From: UBA830 sp002295635
GTDB taxonomy: Bacteria > Pseudomonadota > Alphaproteobacteria > MPNO01 > UBA830
NCBI GenBank assembly: GCA_002295635.1
Contig: DBHK01000010.1
Coordinates: 1-64,000, forward strand
Length of the DNA stretch: 64,000 bases
Reading direction: 5' to 3'
Of the stretch, positions 34,358 through 42,033 are shown one piece after another; positions within the stretch are counted from its first letter, which is position 1, and each line of letters opens with the position of its first letter. Below the pieces are notes generated by a model. That model was not told where the DNA came from. It saw nothing but the letters and a program-made list of their open reading frames with translations, and made no database searches. A program made the translations under genes and the position numbers.

Positions 34358-36265
34358 ATGCTGCTGGAAAGTATGAAAAAGGGCATTGGAAAGTACGTGA
34401 TGATCGTGCTTGCATCCTTACTTATCCTTAGTTTCGCAGTTTGGGGAATCGGTGACATGGCCGGCGTAATATCGAATCCTGATGAGATTGCGATCGTTGG
34501 TGAGACGAAAATTACTCAACGAGAGTTCCAGGATCAGTTTCGACGAGAAATGGAGCGGATCAGGTCGCGTGTTGGTAATATAAACGCGGAACAAGCACGC
34601 AACATTGGCCTAGCCGATACAGCCTTAAACAGCCTCATCGCGAAGCGCCTAATCCTACTCCAAGCAACTGCTCTCGGTATCCTCATTAGCGACGACCAAG
34701 TGGTTCGAAGGATAAAGAAAGAGCCCACTTTCCGCAATGAAATGGGTCAGTTCGATCGGGTCGTGTTTCAAACAACCTTGGCGAATAATGGTCTTTCGGA
34801 AAATATGTACGTTGCATCACTAAGGGAAGAAACGCAGCAAGAGTATATCGGGGGAGCGATAACCGCGGGCGTGGAGGCGCCGCCTACTCTCGTCAACAAG
34901 GTATACCAGTTTCGCAACGAACGGCGCACTGCGGACATCATAAAAATTAAGCGTTCTTTAGCCGGCAAACCGCCTTCTCCCAAGGAGGTGCAATTAGTTG
35001 AATTTCTAAACAAGAATTCCGCCCAATTTATGGCACCGGAATATCGTCGTCTGAGTATCCTTCACCTAGATCCAGTAGAGGTAGCAAAAGAATTATCGCC
35101 GTCTGAGGACGATATCCAAACGGAATACGAGGACCGACTTGCCTCTTTATCAGTGCCAGAACGCCGTCAGCTGGAGCAGATCTTGCTACAAGATGAGGAA
35201 GCGTCTAAGAGGGCTTATTCAAGCCTGAACGAAGGTCGTAGTTTCCTCTCGGTCGCTACAGAATTTAGCGAAAAACCTATAGAAAAAACTAAGTTGGGGC
35301 TGGTCGCCCGAAGGGATATGCTTCCCATGCTGGCAGATGCCGTATTTGCCCTCAAGAAAAACCAGTTCACTAAGCCTCAGAAGTCACCAATGGGTTGGCA
35401 TATAATTCGGGTAGCCGAAATCGAGCCGGGACGGGAGCCCAAACTGGAAGAGGTACGAAAGCAGATTTCTGACGACCTTGCCCTCGATTTGGCGCTTGAT
35501 GATCTCGTCAAACGAGCTAATCAGTTGGAAGATTCTCTAGCGGGCGGCGGCTCTATCGACGACGCGGCGAATGATATCGGCGTCAAGGTCCTCAAAACGG
35601 CGCTTATTGATAGTTCTGGAATGTCACAGACCAAAAAGAAACAAAATGGCATCCCATTGGAAGAGAGTTTCACGCAGACCGCGTTTAGCCTCAAAAAAGG
35701 TGAGACTAGTAATTTAATCGAAACGTCGAATGGCGGCTATTTTATGGTTCGGGTCGATGATATCGTGGAAGCTGTAAAGCGGGCGATGGATGAGGTTCGC
35801 CCTGAGGTTCAAGCTGCCTGGAAGGCCGATTGGCTTAACAAAAGTATACGCAAAACTGCGGAGGAAATTCGAGCTTCAGTAAAGGGGGGTACACCCCTTG
35901 CGTCAGCTGTTTCCGGAAAGAACCTGACTGTCGAAGTTAGCAAACCCGTTTCGCGTTTCAGTTCTCTGTCGGGGAACCTAATTCCGCCCTCATTGCTCCA
36001 TGAGATGTTCAACGCTAAGGTCGGCGATCTCTTGATTGGTCCCATTTCCGACGGATATGCAGTTGTTCGCGTAAAGGGTATCCAAGCAGCATCCCTAGCC
36101 AACAGTGACAGCGATCTGAAAGATCTCAAGGGAGCGCTGTCAATCGCCATTGCAAACGATGTCCTGCAAGAATACTCACGAGCATTGCGAGAGGAATACC
36201 CCGTGGTCATGAATCAAGCGGCATTAGATGCATATTTCTCAAATCAAGACTATGGCCGCCGCTGA
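34358..36265 (+). CDS. ppiD: Periplasmic folding chaperone PpiD (SurA-N / parvulin domain)
   Basis: A 635-residue inner-membrane-anchored periplasmic chaperone/prolyl isomerase for outer-membrane and secreted proteins. One transmembrane anchor is at about 13-32 (VMIVLASLLILSFAVWGIG). A SurA-N-type helical region with VGETKITQREFQDQFRREM follows, then a parvulin domain around 270-365 containing GLVARRDMLPMLADAVFAL and GWHIIRVAEI. A second parvulin-like stretch near 455-470 (FSLKKGETSNLIETSNGGYF) fits the family. In related genomes trpE and trpG follow this gene; here an oppositely oriented GNAT gene comes next. Confidence 0.92.
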   Translation: MLLESMKKGIGKYVMIVLASLLILSFAVWGIGDMAGVISNPDEIAIVGETKITQREFQDQFRREMERIRSRVGNINAEQARNIGLADTALNSLIAKRLILLQATALGILISDDQVVRRIKKEPTFRNEMGQFDRVVFQTTLANNGLSENMYVASLREETQQEYIGGAITAGVEAPPTLVNKVYQFRNERRTADIIKIKRSLAGKPPSPKEVQLVEFLNKNSAQFMAPEYRRLSILHLDPVEVAKELSPSEDDIQTEYEDRLASLSVPERRQLEQILLQDEEASKRAYSSLNEGRSFLSVATEFSEKPIEKTKLGLVARRDMLPMLADAVFALKKNQFTKPQKSPMGWHIIRVAEIEPGREPKLEEVRKQISDDLALDLALDDLVKRANQLEDSLAGGGSIDDAANDIGVKVLKTALIDSSGMSQTKKKQNGIPLEESFTQTAFSLKKGETSNLIETSNGGYFMVRVDDIVEAVKRAMDEVRPEVQAAWKADWLNKSIRKTAEEIRASVKGGTPLASAVSGKNLTVEVSKPVSRFSSLSGNLIPPSLLHEMFNAKVGDLLIGPISDGYAVVRVKGIQAASLANSDSDLKDLKGALSIAIANDVLQEYSRALREEYPVVMNQAALDAYFSNQDYGRR

Positions 36266-36291
36266 GCCCGTTAAGGTCCCCCGACTAGAGT

Positions 36292-36846
36292 TCAAATATG
36301 GTGGCCACCATCATCACCGATCGCGCCAAATGGCTCGTCGGAATACCTAACGAGTTCTTCTATCGCCTGCTGATCTGCCATCACGACAGATGATTTTACC
36401 TGCCATGACGGAATGTTCCAGTAGGATCTTAATAGGCGATCTTTCTCTTCACCCTCAATAAGGTTGAAGGCATGTTTCTCGTAAAACCGTAATGCCCAGC
36501 GTGCTGACTTCCAAGTTCCGATCAATACCGGTAAACGTGTCTGTTTCATAAGGTGTTGCAACAGCCTACTTCCCTCCCCGCGCCTCTGGCAGGCAGTTCG
36601 GACGTAGGCATGCCTGATCAAAGTGACATCCTTCACGATCTGCAAACCCATTACTGCAACCAAACTACCACCGGCCTCGGCTCCTGCGAAAAGTACCCCG
36701 GTATTAATTTCGTGTCGCAATTCTCCCGCGGGCATATAGGGTTCAAGCCACCTATCCACTGGGATTACACTGCGATACGCCTGCGCACCGTCATTAATTA
36801 TGGAGAGTATCGCCTCGAAATCGGCGCCAGTACATTCGCGTATCAC
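36292..36846 (-). CDS. GNAT-family N-acetyltransferase
   Basis: A 184-residue GCN5-related acetyltransferase. The N-terminal beta-alpha element IRECTGADFEAILSIINDGA and the acetyl-CoA loop RTACQRRGEGSRLLQHL are clear, followed by GTWKSARWALRFYEKHAF. The substrate is unknown. I chose a GTG at 36846, with GGGA at good spacing, because an in-frame ATG 66 bases upstream has no ribosome-binding site and adds a stretch unlike the family. It converges with ppiD over 26 bases and lies where trpEG would be expected. Confidence 0.83.
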   Translation of the reverse strand: MIRECTGADFEAILSIINDGAQAYRSVIPVDRWLEPYMPAGELRHEINTGVLFAGAEAGGSLVAVMGLQIVKDVTLIRHAYVRTACQRRGEGSRLLQHLMKQTRLPVLIGTWKSARWALRFYEKHAFNLIEGEEKDRLLRSYWNIPSWQVKSSVVMADQQAIEELVRYSDEPFGAIGDDGGHHI

Positions 36847-37170
36847 GCGCCCGTCCCAAACTATTTCTCGACCATTTAAGCTTATTAAGTTGACTAAAAT
36901 TATGCCAGTCATGCAATAGATTATTTGTATTTCTATACTTACTAGATTGAAAGATAGGTATAGTGATTTGGCTATTAGAATATTTATCGATGATGCCTTG
37001 GGTGCGTTATCCGCATTGTTTCAACGACAATCACACTTGTTTCATTTTACTTTCGTCACCATCGGTAGATGGATAAACCTAAAGTGCTGCCACATTTTCA
37101 TTAAGGCAGGTGATTATTCGAATAAATTCATATTCTCGACGCGGCCGTAAACCCAGATTTTTAAAAAGCT

Positions 37171-37197
37171 TAACTCACCCGATTTCAACGTGAGTTA
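37171..37197 (-). terminator. 8-bp inverted repeat, terminator-like on the minus strand
   Basis: TAACTCAC and GTGAGTTA form a perfect stem with an 11-base loop. On the minus strand it is followed, after AGC, by a run of five T. No leftward gene lies upstream of it, so it may end an unannotated transcript or be an operator for trpD. Confidence 0.4.
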
Positions 37198-37263
37198 CCG
37201 CCGATCAGGATTTGAAGAAGATTTTAGCGAATACCGATAAGACCATTTCCCAAACAGCCTTTT

Positions 37264-37300
37264 ACGCGTATTAACGCGTTTCGCTGACTTGTTGTATAAA
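37264..37300 (+). promoter_or_regulatory. Candidate trpD promoter with twin ACGCGT boxes
   Basis: TTAACG and TATAAA are separated by 18 bases, 34 bases before the trpD ATG. Two palindromic ACGCGT boxes start exactly 10 bases apart (37264 and 37274), the second overlapping the -35 box, so a protein could bind both on one face of the helix. Function is inferred. Confidence 0.4.
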
Positions 37301-37334
37301 CGAGTCAAATTATTTATTGGAGATATGGGAGCCG

Positions 37335-38381
37335 ATGGACTTCAAGAGTATCCTTACATTAGCTGCCGACAGCCATGAATTCAGCCGTGAGGAGGCAGAA
37401 GCCGCATTCGACATAATTATGTCGGGTGAGGCTACGCCCTCCCAGATCGGCGCGTTTCTAATGAGCCTCAGGATACGCGGCGAGACCGTTACCGAGATCG
37501 CGGCCGCGGCAACTGTTATGCGCTCGAAAGCACTAAAGGTAGCGGCCCCCCCTGACGCGATCGATATTGTTGGAACCGGGGGCGATGGTAGCGGCACTCT
37601 AAATATTTCTACTGGCGCAGCCCTGACTGTTGCCGGCAGCGGCGTACCTGTGGCCAAACATGGTAATCGTGCCCTGTCATCCAAGTCAGGAGCCGCTGAT
37701 GTCCTGAAGGCTATCGGTGTTAATATTGACGCCGATATACGGCTGATTGAAAAATCGATTTCGGAAGCAAAGATTGGTTTTATGATGGCGCCAAGACATC
37801 ACAGTGCCACACGGCATGTAGCCGGGCCTCGTGTAGAACTAGCGATCCGAACCGTTTTCAATATGCTGGGTCCGTTATCTAATCCGGCCATGGTTAATAG
37901 CCTTATGGTCGGCGTTTTTGCTCCGGAGTGGGTCGAACCAGTTGCCCGAGTGCTAGGTGAATTGGGTACTAAAAAGGCTTGGGTCGTCCACGGCTCGGGT
38001 GGGCTTGATGAATTAGCGACCAACGGGCCCGCGGAAGTTGCGATTCTTGATAATGGAAAAGTTGAGACCTTGGTGATTACGCCAGAGGATGCCGGCCTTA
38101 AAACATGCAATATCGCTGATCTTCAGGGCGGCGACGCCCACTTTAATGCCGAAGCATTGACTGCATTACTTGATGGCAAGCCGAGCGCCTACCGCGATAC
38201 CGTGATATTTACATCGGCCGCCGCACTGATTGTTGCCGGAAAGGCGTTAGATCTAAAAGAAGGCGCTGATGTTGCGGCCACGTCGCTAGATAGTGGGCGG
38301 GCACGCGCTGCGCTAGATCGGATGATTGAGATTTCCCACGAGACTATCCCAGACCCAGCAGAAGAGGATAGTGATGAGTGA
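37335..38381 (+). CDS. trpD: Anthranilate phosphoribosyltransferase
   Basis: A 348-residue enzyme for the second step of tryptophan synthesis. It has the PRPP-binding GTGGDGSGTLNIST, the VAKHGNRALSSKSG loop and the metal-binding PATVEIG-like area; the N-terminal helical domain contains ATPSQIGAFLMSLR. I chose the ATG at 37335 over a TTG 18 bases upstream. It heads trpD-trpC-moaC-moeA. trpE and trpG, normally just upstream, are absent from the window. Confidence 0.96.
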   Translation: MDFKSILTLAADSHEFSREEAEAAFDIIMSGEATPSQIGAFLMSLRIRGETVTEIAAAATVMRSKALKVAAPPDAIDIVGTGGDGSGTLNISTGAALTVAGSGVPVAKHGNRALSSKSGAADVLKAIGVNIDADIRLIEKSISEAKIGFMMAPRHHSATRHVAGPRVELAIRTVFNMLGPLSNPAMVNSLMVGVFAPEWVEPVARVLGELGTKKAWVVHGSGGLDELATNGPAEVAILDNGKVETLVITPEDAGLKTCNIADLQGGDAHFNAEALTALLDGKPSAYRDTVIFTSAAALIVAGKALDLKEGADVAATSLDSGRARAALDRMIEISHETIPDPAEEDSDE

Positions 38382-39204
38382 TGCTCTGACCAGGATTTGT
38401 GCTGACAAGGTCAACCATGTTGCCGCGTCAAAGGAGATCAGGTCGCTTGCAGATCTTGAAGCCCGCGCCAGATCTGCGGCAGCACCACGGGGATTCTACC
38501 ACGCGCTTAAAAAAATCTCCTCTAATGGTCGTTATGGCCTTATTGCGGAAGTCAAAAAGGCCTCGCCCAGTAAGGGTCTAATTCGAGAAAATTTTGATCC
38601 AGCATTGATCGCCGCTAACTACGAGCGCGGTGGAGCTACCTGCATTTCCGTGTTGACGGATGTGCCCTACTTCCAAGGCGCAGATGAGCATTTGGCCGCT
38701 GCGCGGGACGCGGTTTCCCTGCCAGCTATCCGAAAAGACTTCATGATAGACCCATACCAGGTCGTAGAGGCGCGTGCGTTGGGTGCCGACTGCATCCTAT
38801 TGATCCTTGCAGCGCTGGATGATGTCCTAGCGTCCGAATTGGAAAGAACCGCATTTGACTGGGGTATGGACGTATTGATAGAGGTCCACAACGAGGAGGA
38901 ACTTGATCGGGCCTTGGCTCTCAAATCACCGCTACTTGGTATTAATAACCGTAACCTCAAGACTTTGAAAACTGATATAGAAACTACTCGGCAGTTGGCG
39001 CCACGGGTAACCGAACCAGATCGATTAGTGGTAAGCGAAAGTGGGCTGTTTACGCCGGAGGACCTCGCCTCGATGAGGTCTGCAGGTGCAAGTTGCTTTC
39101 TAATCGGAGAGTCCCTGATGCGCCAGAACGATATTGAGGCTGCGACACGAAAATTGCTAGGCAACCAAAAACAACCGCGGGCCGCTGAGCAATGTCCAGA
39201 CTAA
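38374..39204 (+). CDS. trpC: Indole-3-glycerol-phosphate synthase
   Basis: A 276-residue TIM barrel for the fourth step of tryptophan synthesis. Signature motifs are EVKKASPSKGLIRENFDP, ISVLTDVPYFQG, LGINNRNLKT and VSESGLFTPEDL. The ATG at 38374 overlaps the trpD stop by 8 bases. The separate trpF domain found fused in enterobacteria is absent. Its end overlaps moaC by 13 bases. Confidence 0.97.
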   Translation: MSDALTRICADKVNHVAASKEIRSLADLEARARSAAAPRGFYHALKKISSNGRYGLIAEVKKASPSKGLIRENFDPALIAANYERGGATCISVLTDVPYFQGADEHLAAARDAVSLPAIRKDFMIDPYQVVEARALGADCILLILAALDDVLASELERTAFDWGMDVLIEVHNEEELDRALALKSPLLGINNRNLKTLKTDIETTRQLAPRVTEPDRLVVSESGLFTPEDLASMRSAGASCFLIGESLMRQNDIEAATRKLLGNQKQPRAAEQCPD

Positions 39205-39677
39205 CTCATATCGGAAAAAATGGTGAAGCTCAGATGGTCGACGTATCAGACAAAAATATTACTGACCGGACAGCCACCGCACAGGGATCAGTCCTGATGG
39301 AGCCGGAAACCCTGAAATTGATCATCGATGGGTCAATAAAAAAGGGGGACGTTATAACGGTTTCGCGGTTAGCCGGCATTATGGCTGCCAAACGCACCGC
39401 TGATTTAATACCACTTTGTCATCCGCTGGCACTGACCAACGTTGACGTCAACCTGACGTACGACAAGCCCCGCAACGCTATTGATATCGTCGCGACCTGC
39501 CGGACTAGTGGGCGCACTGGCGTTGAGATGGAGGCTCTCACAGCCGCTTCGGTTGCCGCGCTCACGGTCTATGACATGTGCAAGGCCGTGGACCGCGGGA
39601 TGCAAATCACCGATATCAAGCTGGTCCAGAAGTCGGGTGGAAAATCAGGAGAGTACCGTGCCAATGGGACTTCATGA
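39192..39677 (+). CDS. moaC: Cyclic pyranopterin monophosphate synthase
   Basis: A 161-residue hexameric enzyme that, with MoaA, makes the first pterin intermediate of molybdenum cofactor. The conserved LCHPLALTNVDV motif and EMEALTAASVAALTVYDMCK are present, with the catalytic lysine downstream. It overlaps trpC and moeA on either side, so the four genes are tightly coupled. Confidence 0.97.
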   Translation: MSRLTHIGKNGEAQMVDVSDKNITDRTATAQGSVLMEPETLKLIIDGSIKKGDVITVSRLAGIMAAKRTADLIPLCHPLALTNVDVNLTYDKPRNAIDIVATCRTSGRTGVEMEALTAASVAALTVYDMCKAVDRGMQITDIKLVQKSGGKSGEYRANGTS

Positions 39678-40905
39678 ACGGAATAGCCTTATCTCCGTCT
39701 CTGACGCGCAGCGGCGCATCATTGATGCATTATCTCCTCTACCCGCTGAGCAGGTGTCTCTCTCTCAGGGTCTTGGGCGGGTGCTCGCGGAAGACGTTGT
39801 CTCCCGCCGCAGTCAGCCACCTATGGCCGTATCCGCAATGGATGGTTACGCCGTCCGCGCCGAAGACGTCGCGGCACTACCGTCAAAACTCAAATTAATC
39901 GGTTATGCACCGGCAGGTTACGCCTATGACGGGATTGTTGGACCGGGAGAGGCTGTACGGATATTTACAGGGGCGCGTGTACCGGAAGGTGCTGACACAA
40001 TCGTCATTCAGGAGAATACTGAACAATCCGGTGAAAACATCATAGTAATCTGCGGAGAGGCTCCAGCAGGTCGTTTCGTCCGCCCAACCGGTCTAGATTT
40101 CGCAATAGGAGACAAGCTGCTGGAAGCGGGCAAAGCACTGACTGCTCGCGATATCGGCCTGGCGGCGGCGATGAACGTTCCATGGCTAATGGTACATCGC
40201 AAACCACGCATCTCTATCCTCGCCACCGGTGACGAGATCGTGATGCCTGGCGATCCAATCGGTCGTGAACAGATTGTGAGTTCCAATGCCCTTTCTTTGG
40301 CCGCGTTTGTATCAGCATATGGCGGGGACCCACTCGACCTCGGGATTGCACCGGACGAGGAGGAAGGTCTTCGAACGTTGGCCTCCAGCGCGTCAGGCAG
40401 CGATATTCTGGTTACAACCGGTGGTGCGTCGGTTGGCGATCACGACTTGGTGCAGAGCGCGCTCGGCGATATCGGACTTGAGGTCAACTTCTGGCGGATC
40501 GCAATGCGTCCAGGTAAACCGCTGATGTTTGGGAATATTGGCAGTACATATTTGATCGGCTTACCCGGCAATCCAGTATCATCGTTGGTATGCGCGATTG
40601 TTTTCCTTGCACCCGCGCTACGATGCCTACTAGGTATGGACGAAGTCCTGCCGAGCACTATTCCAGCGAACCTTGGTAGTGCCTTAACCAAAAATGACGA
40701 AAGAGAAGACTACCTTCGGGCGTCAATTGAAAAAAACGGCGACGGCAGCCTCATCGCCACCCCTTTCCAGAAGCAGGATAGCTCGATGTTTGCCACCATC
40801 GCGCGCGCCGATGCCCTGGTTATCCGGCCACCGCACGCGCCGGCCTCGAAGATCGGAGATTTGGTTAATATTATTCCTCTTAAAGGAAGCCTTTTCAGTA
40901 TCTAA
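39658..40905 (+). CDS. moeA: Molybdopterin molybdenumtransferase MoeA
   Basis: A 415-residue enzyme that inserts molybdate into adenylylated molybdopterin. It has MAVSAMDGYAVRAED near the N-terminus, the GARVPEGADTIVIQE segment, and the MoeA/MogA-type binding domain with TGDEIV, TTGGASVGDHD and LPGNPVSS. I chose a GTG at 39658 because AGGAG lies six bases before it; an ATG two codons later is the alternative. It overlaps moaC by 20 bases. Confidence 0.95.
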   Translation: MPMGLHERNSLISVSDAQRRIIDALSPLPAEQVSLSQGLGRVLAEDVVSRRSQPPMAVSAMDGYAVRAEDVAALPSKLKLIGYAPAGYAYDGIVGPGEAVRIFTGARVPEGADTIVIQENTEQSGENIIVICGEAPAGRFVRPTGLDFAIGDKLLEAGKALTARDIGLAAAMNVPWLMVHRKPRISILATGDEIVMPGDPIGREQIVSSNALSLAAFVSAYGGDPLDLGIAPDEEEGLRTLASSASGSDILVTTGGASVGDHDLVQSALGDIGLEVNFWRIAMRPGKPLMFGNIGSTYLIGLPGNPVSSLVCAIVFLAPALRCLLGMDEVLPSTIPANLGSALTKNDEREDYLRASIEKNGDGSLIATPFQKQDSSMFATIARADALVIRPPHAPASKIGDLVNIIPLKGSLFSI

Positions 40906-40931
40906 ACTTTGTGATTCTTGACCAGAGACAA

Positions 40932-40946
40932 GAACTTAAATAAAAC
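40932..40946 (-). promoter_or_regulatory. Candidate LexA (SOS) box, minus orientation
   Basis: On the minus strand GTTT-N7-GTTC, one mismatch from the alphaproteobacterial LexA site GTTC-N7-GTTC. It lies about 60 bases before lexA and is divergent to the next box. Confidence 0.4.
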
Positions 40947-40956
40947 CGTCCATAAT

Positions 40957-40971
40957 GTTTATGTTTTGTTC
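40957..40971 (+). promoter_or_regulatory. Candidate LexA (SOS) box
   Basis: GTTT-N7-GTTC, one mismatch from GTTC-N7-GTTC, 32 bases before the lexA ATG. This is the expected place for autoregulation. Confidence 0.5.
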
Positions 40972-41003
40972 CATTACGGCTTGTGTTTTTTGGGGAAAAT
41001 AGA

Positions 41004-41705
41004 ATGCTAACTCGCAAACAGCATCAACTGCTTACCTATATTGACAATAATCTCAATAATAACGGGGTTCCGCCGTCCTACGACGAAATGAAGGACGCAC
41101 TCAACCTAAAATCTAAGTCAGGGATCCACCGTCTGATCACAGCGTTAGAAGAGCGGGGCTTTATACGTCGCCTACCCCATAAAGCGCGCGCATTGGAGGT
41201 TCTAAGAAAGCCACAAAACATGGTTAATGTTCCTCCGGCCACAGGAACTTTCGAGCCTAGGGTTGTTAACGGTACATTGGGCGAAGCAGACGAGCAAAAT
41301 AAAAATGAGCCACATTCGGCGAATTCCGTCAGCTTGCCATTCTACGGTAAAATAGCGGCTGGTACACCTATTGAGGCTTTACGCGACAATACGAGGTCCT
41401 TTGAAGTGCCCGAGGCGCTGATAGGCCGCGGTGATCATTACGCGCTTGAGATTGAGGGCGACTCCATGATCGATGCCGGTATTCTCAATGGGGACATCGT
41501 ACTGATCAACCGAACTGATACAGCCAACAACGGCGAAATAGTAGTGGCACTGGTCGAGGATCAAGAAGCAACTCTTAAGCGGTTGCGTCGCCGCGGCGCC
41601 TCCATCGCGCTTGAGCCAGCTAATCCCAATCACGAAACTAGAATTTTCGGACCGGACCAGGTCCGCATTCAGGGCCGTTTGGTGGGGCTGGTCCGAAAAT
41701 ATTGA
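41004..41705 (+). CDS. lexA: SOS repressor LexA
   Basis: A 233-residue repressor of DNA-damage genes. A winged helix-turn-helix occupies about 1-65 (PPSYDEMKDALNLKSKSGIHRL), then a long 45-residue linker. The self-cleavage site Ala119-Gly120 is in KIAAGTP, with Ser154 (GDSMID) and Lys192 (ATLKRL) as the catalytic dyad. I chose the ATG at 41004, preceded by GGGGAA, over an in-frame start 21 bases upstream. It follows moeA by 98 bases with its own regulatory region. Confidence 0.96.
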   Translation: MLTRKQHQLLTYIDNNLNNNGVPPSYDEMKDALNLKSKSGIHRLITALEERGFIRRLPHKARALEVLRKPQNMVNVPPATGTFEPRVVNGTLGEADEQNKNEPHSANSVSLPFYGKIAAGTPIEALRDNTRSFEVPEALIGRGDHYALEIEGDSMIDAGILNGDIVLINRTDTANNGEIVVALVEDQEATLKRLRRRGASIALEPANPNHETRIFGPDQVRIQGRLVGLVRKY

Positions 41706-42033
41706 GTCTTAAAAAAAAGACCTAATGGTCTTGCCAGCGGCATCAGTAACAGCTTTGACCGATTGCACATCATCTCGAAGATGCCTGATATTAACTCCCG
41801 CTTATAACATGGAAGGTCGAGGATGGGAGCTAGGCGGGAATTCCGAAGACCCCTTTCACTCTTTTACCAAACAACTTCTCGTCCACAAATGGAGCACGGC
41901 CTATGTCGATCGTCTTGACCGCGCCTCCCATGAAGCACTTATGGCCGGCCCAATCTTGGGACTAATTCGATATTTACCCGACAGGGAAATAATGTGTTAC
42001 ACCCGTTCAAATTTTTCACGTTGAACTGTCGAG
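41706..42033. other. Noncoding gap between lexA and gltX
   Basis: A 328-base stretch. A rightward 99-codon frame at 41725-42024 has no ribosome-binding site, starts inside a hairpin and matches no family I know, so I do not call it. The left end carries a minus-strand terminator. In many alphaproteobacteria comEC lies here on the minus strand; I find no trace of ComEC motifs in any frame. I see no clear minus-strand promoter. Confidence 0.55.
41711..41732 (-). terminator. Rho-independent terminator on the minus strand, after lexA
   Basis: On the minus strand AAGACC-ATTA-GGTCTT forms a perfect 6-bp stem and is followed by at least six more T. Read rightward the hairpin lacks a T run, so it does not clearly serve lexA. 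No leftward gene is visible upstream, so it marks an unannotated small transcript or a leftover of a lost gene. Confidence 0.6.

Larger units (their letters stand above)
36847..37334. other. Noncoding gap between GNAT gene and trpD
   Basis: A 488-base stretch with only short, unsupported reading frames (one of 67 codons at 36947-37150 with no ribosome-binding site and no recognisable family). Its A+T content looks higher than the flanks. It contains an 8-bp inverted repeat at 37171-37197 and twin ACGCGT boxes at 37264-37279 in front of trpD. I see no tRNA, no remnant of trpE or trpG, and no transposon ends. Confidence 0.6.

Noticed and set aside
36947..37150. Possible 67-residue gene before trpD
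   Set aside because: No ribosome-binding site or family resemblance.
41725..42024. Possible 99-residue gene between lexA and gltX
   Set aside because: No ribosome-binding site, starts inside a hairpin, and no recognisable family; kept only as noncoding gap.
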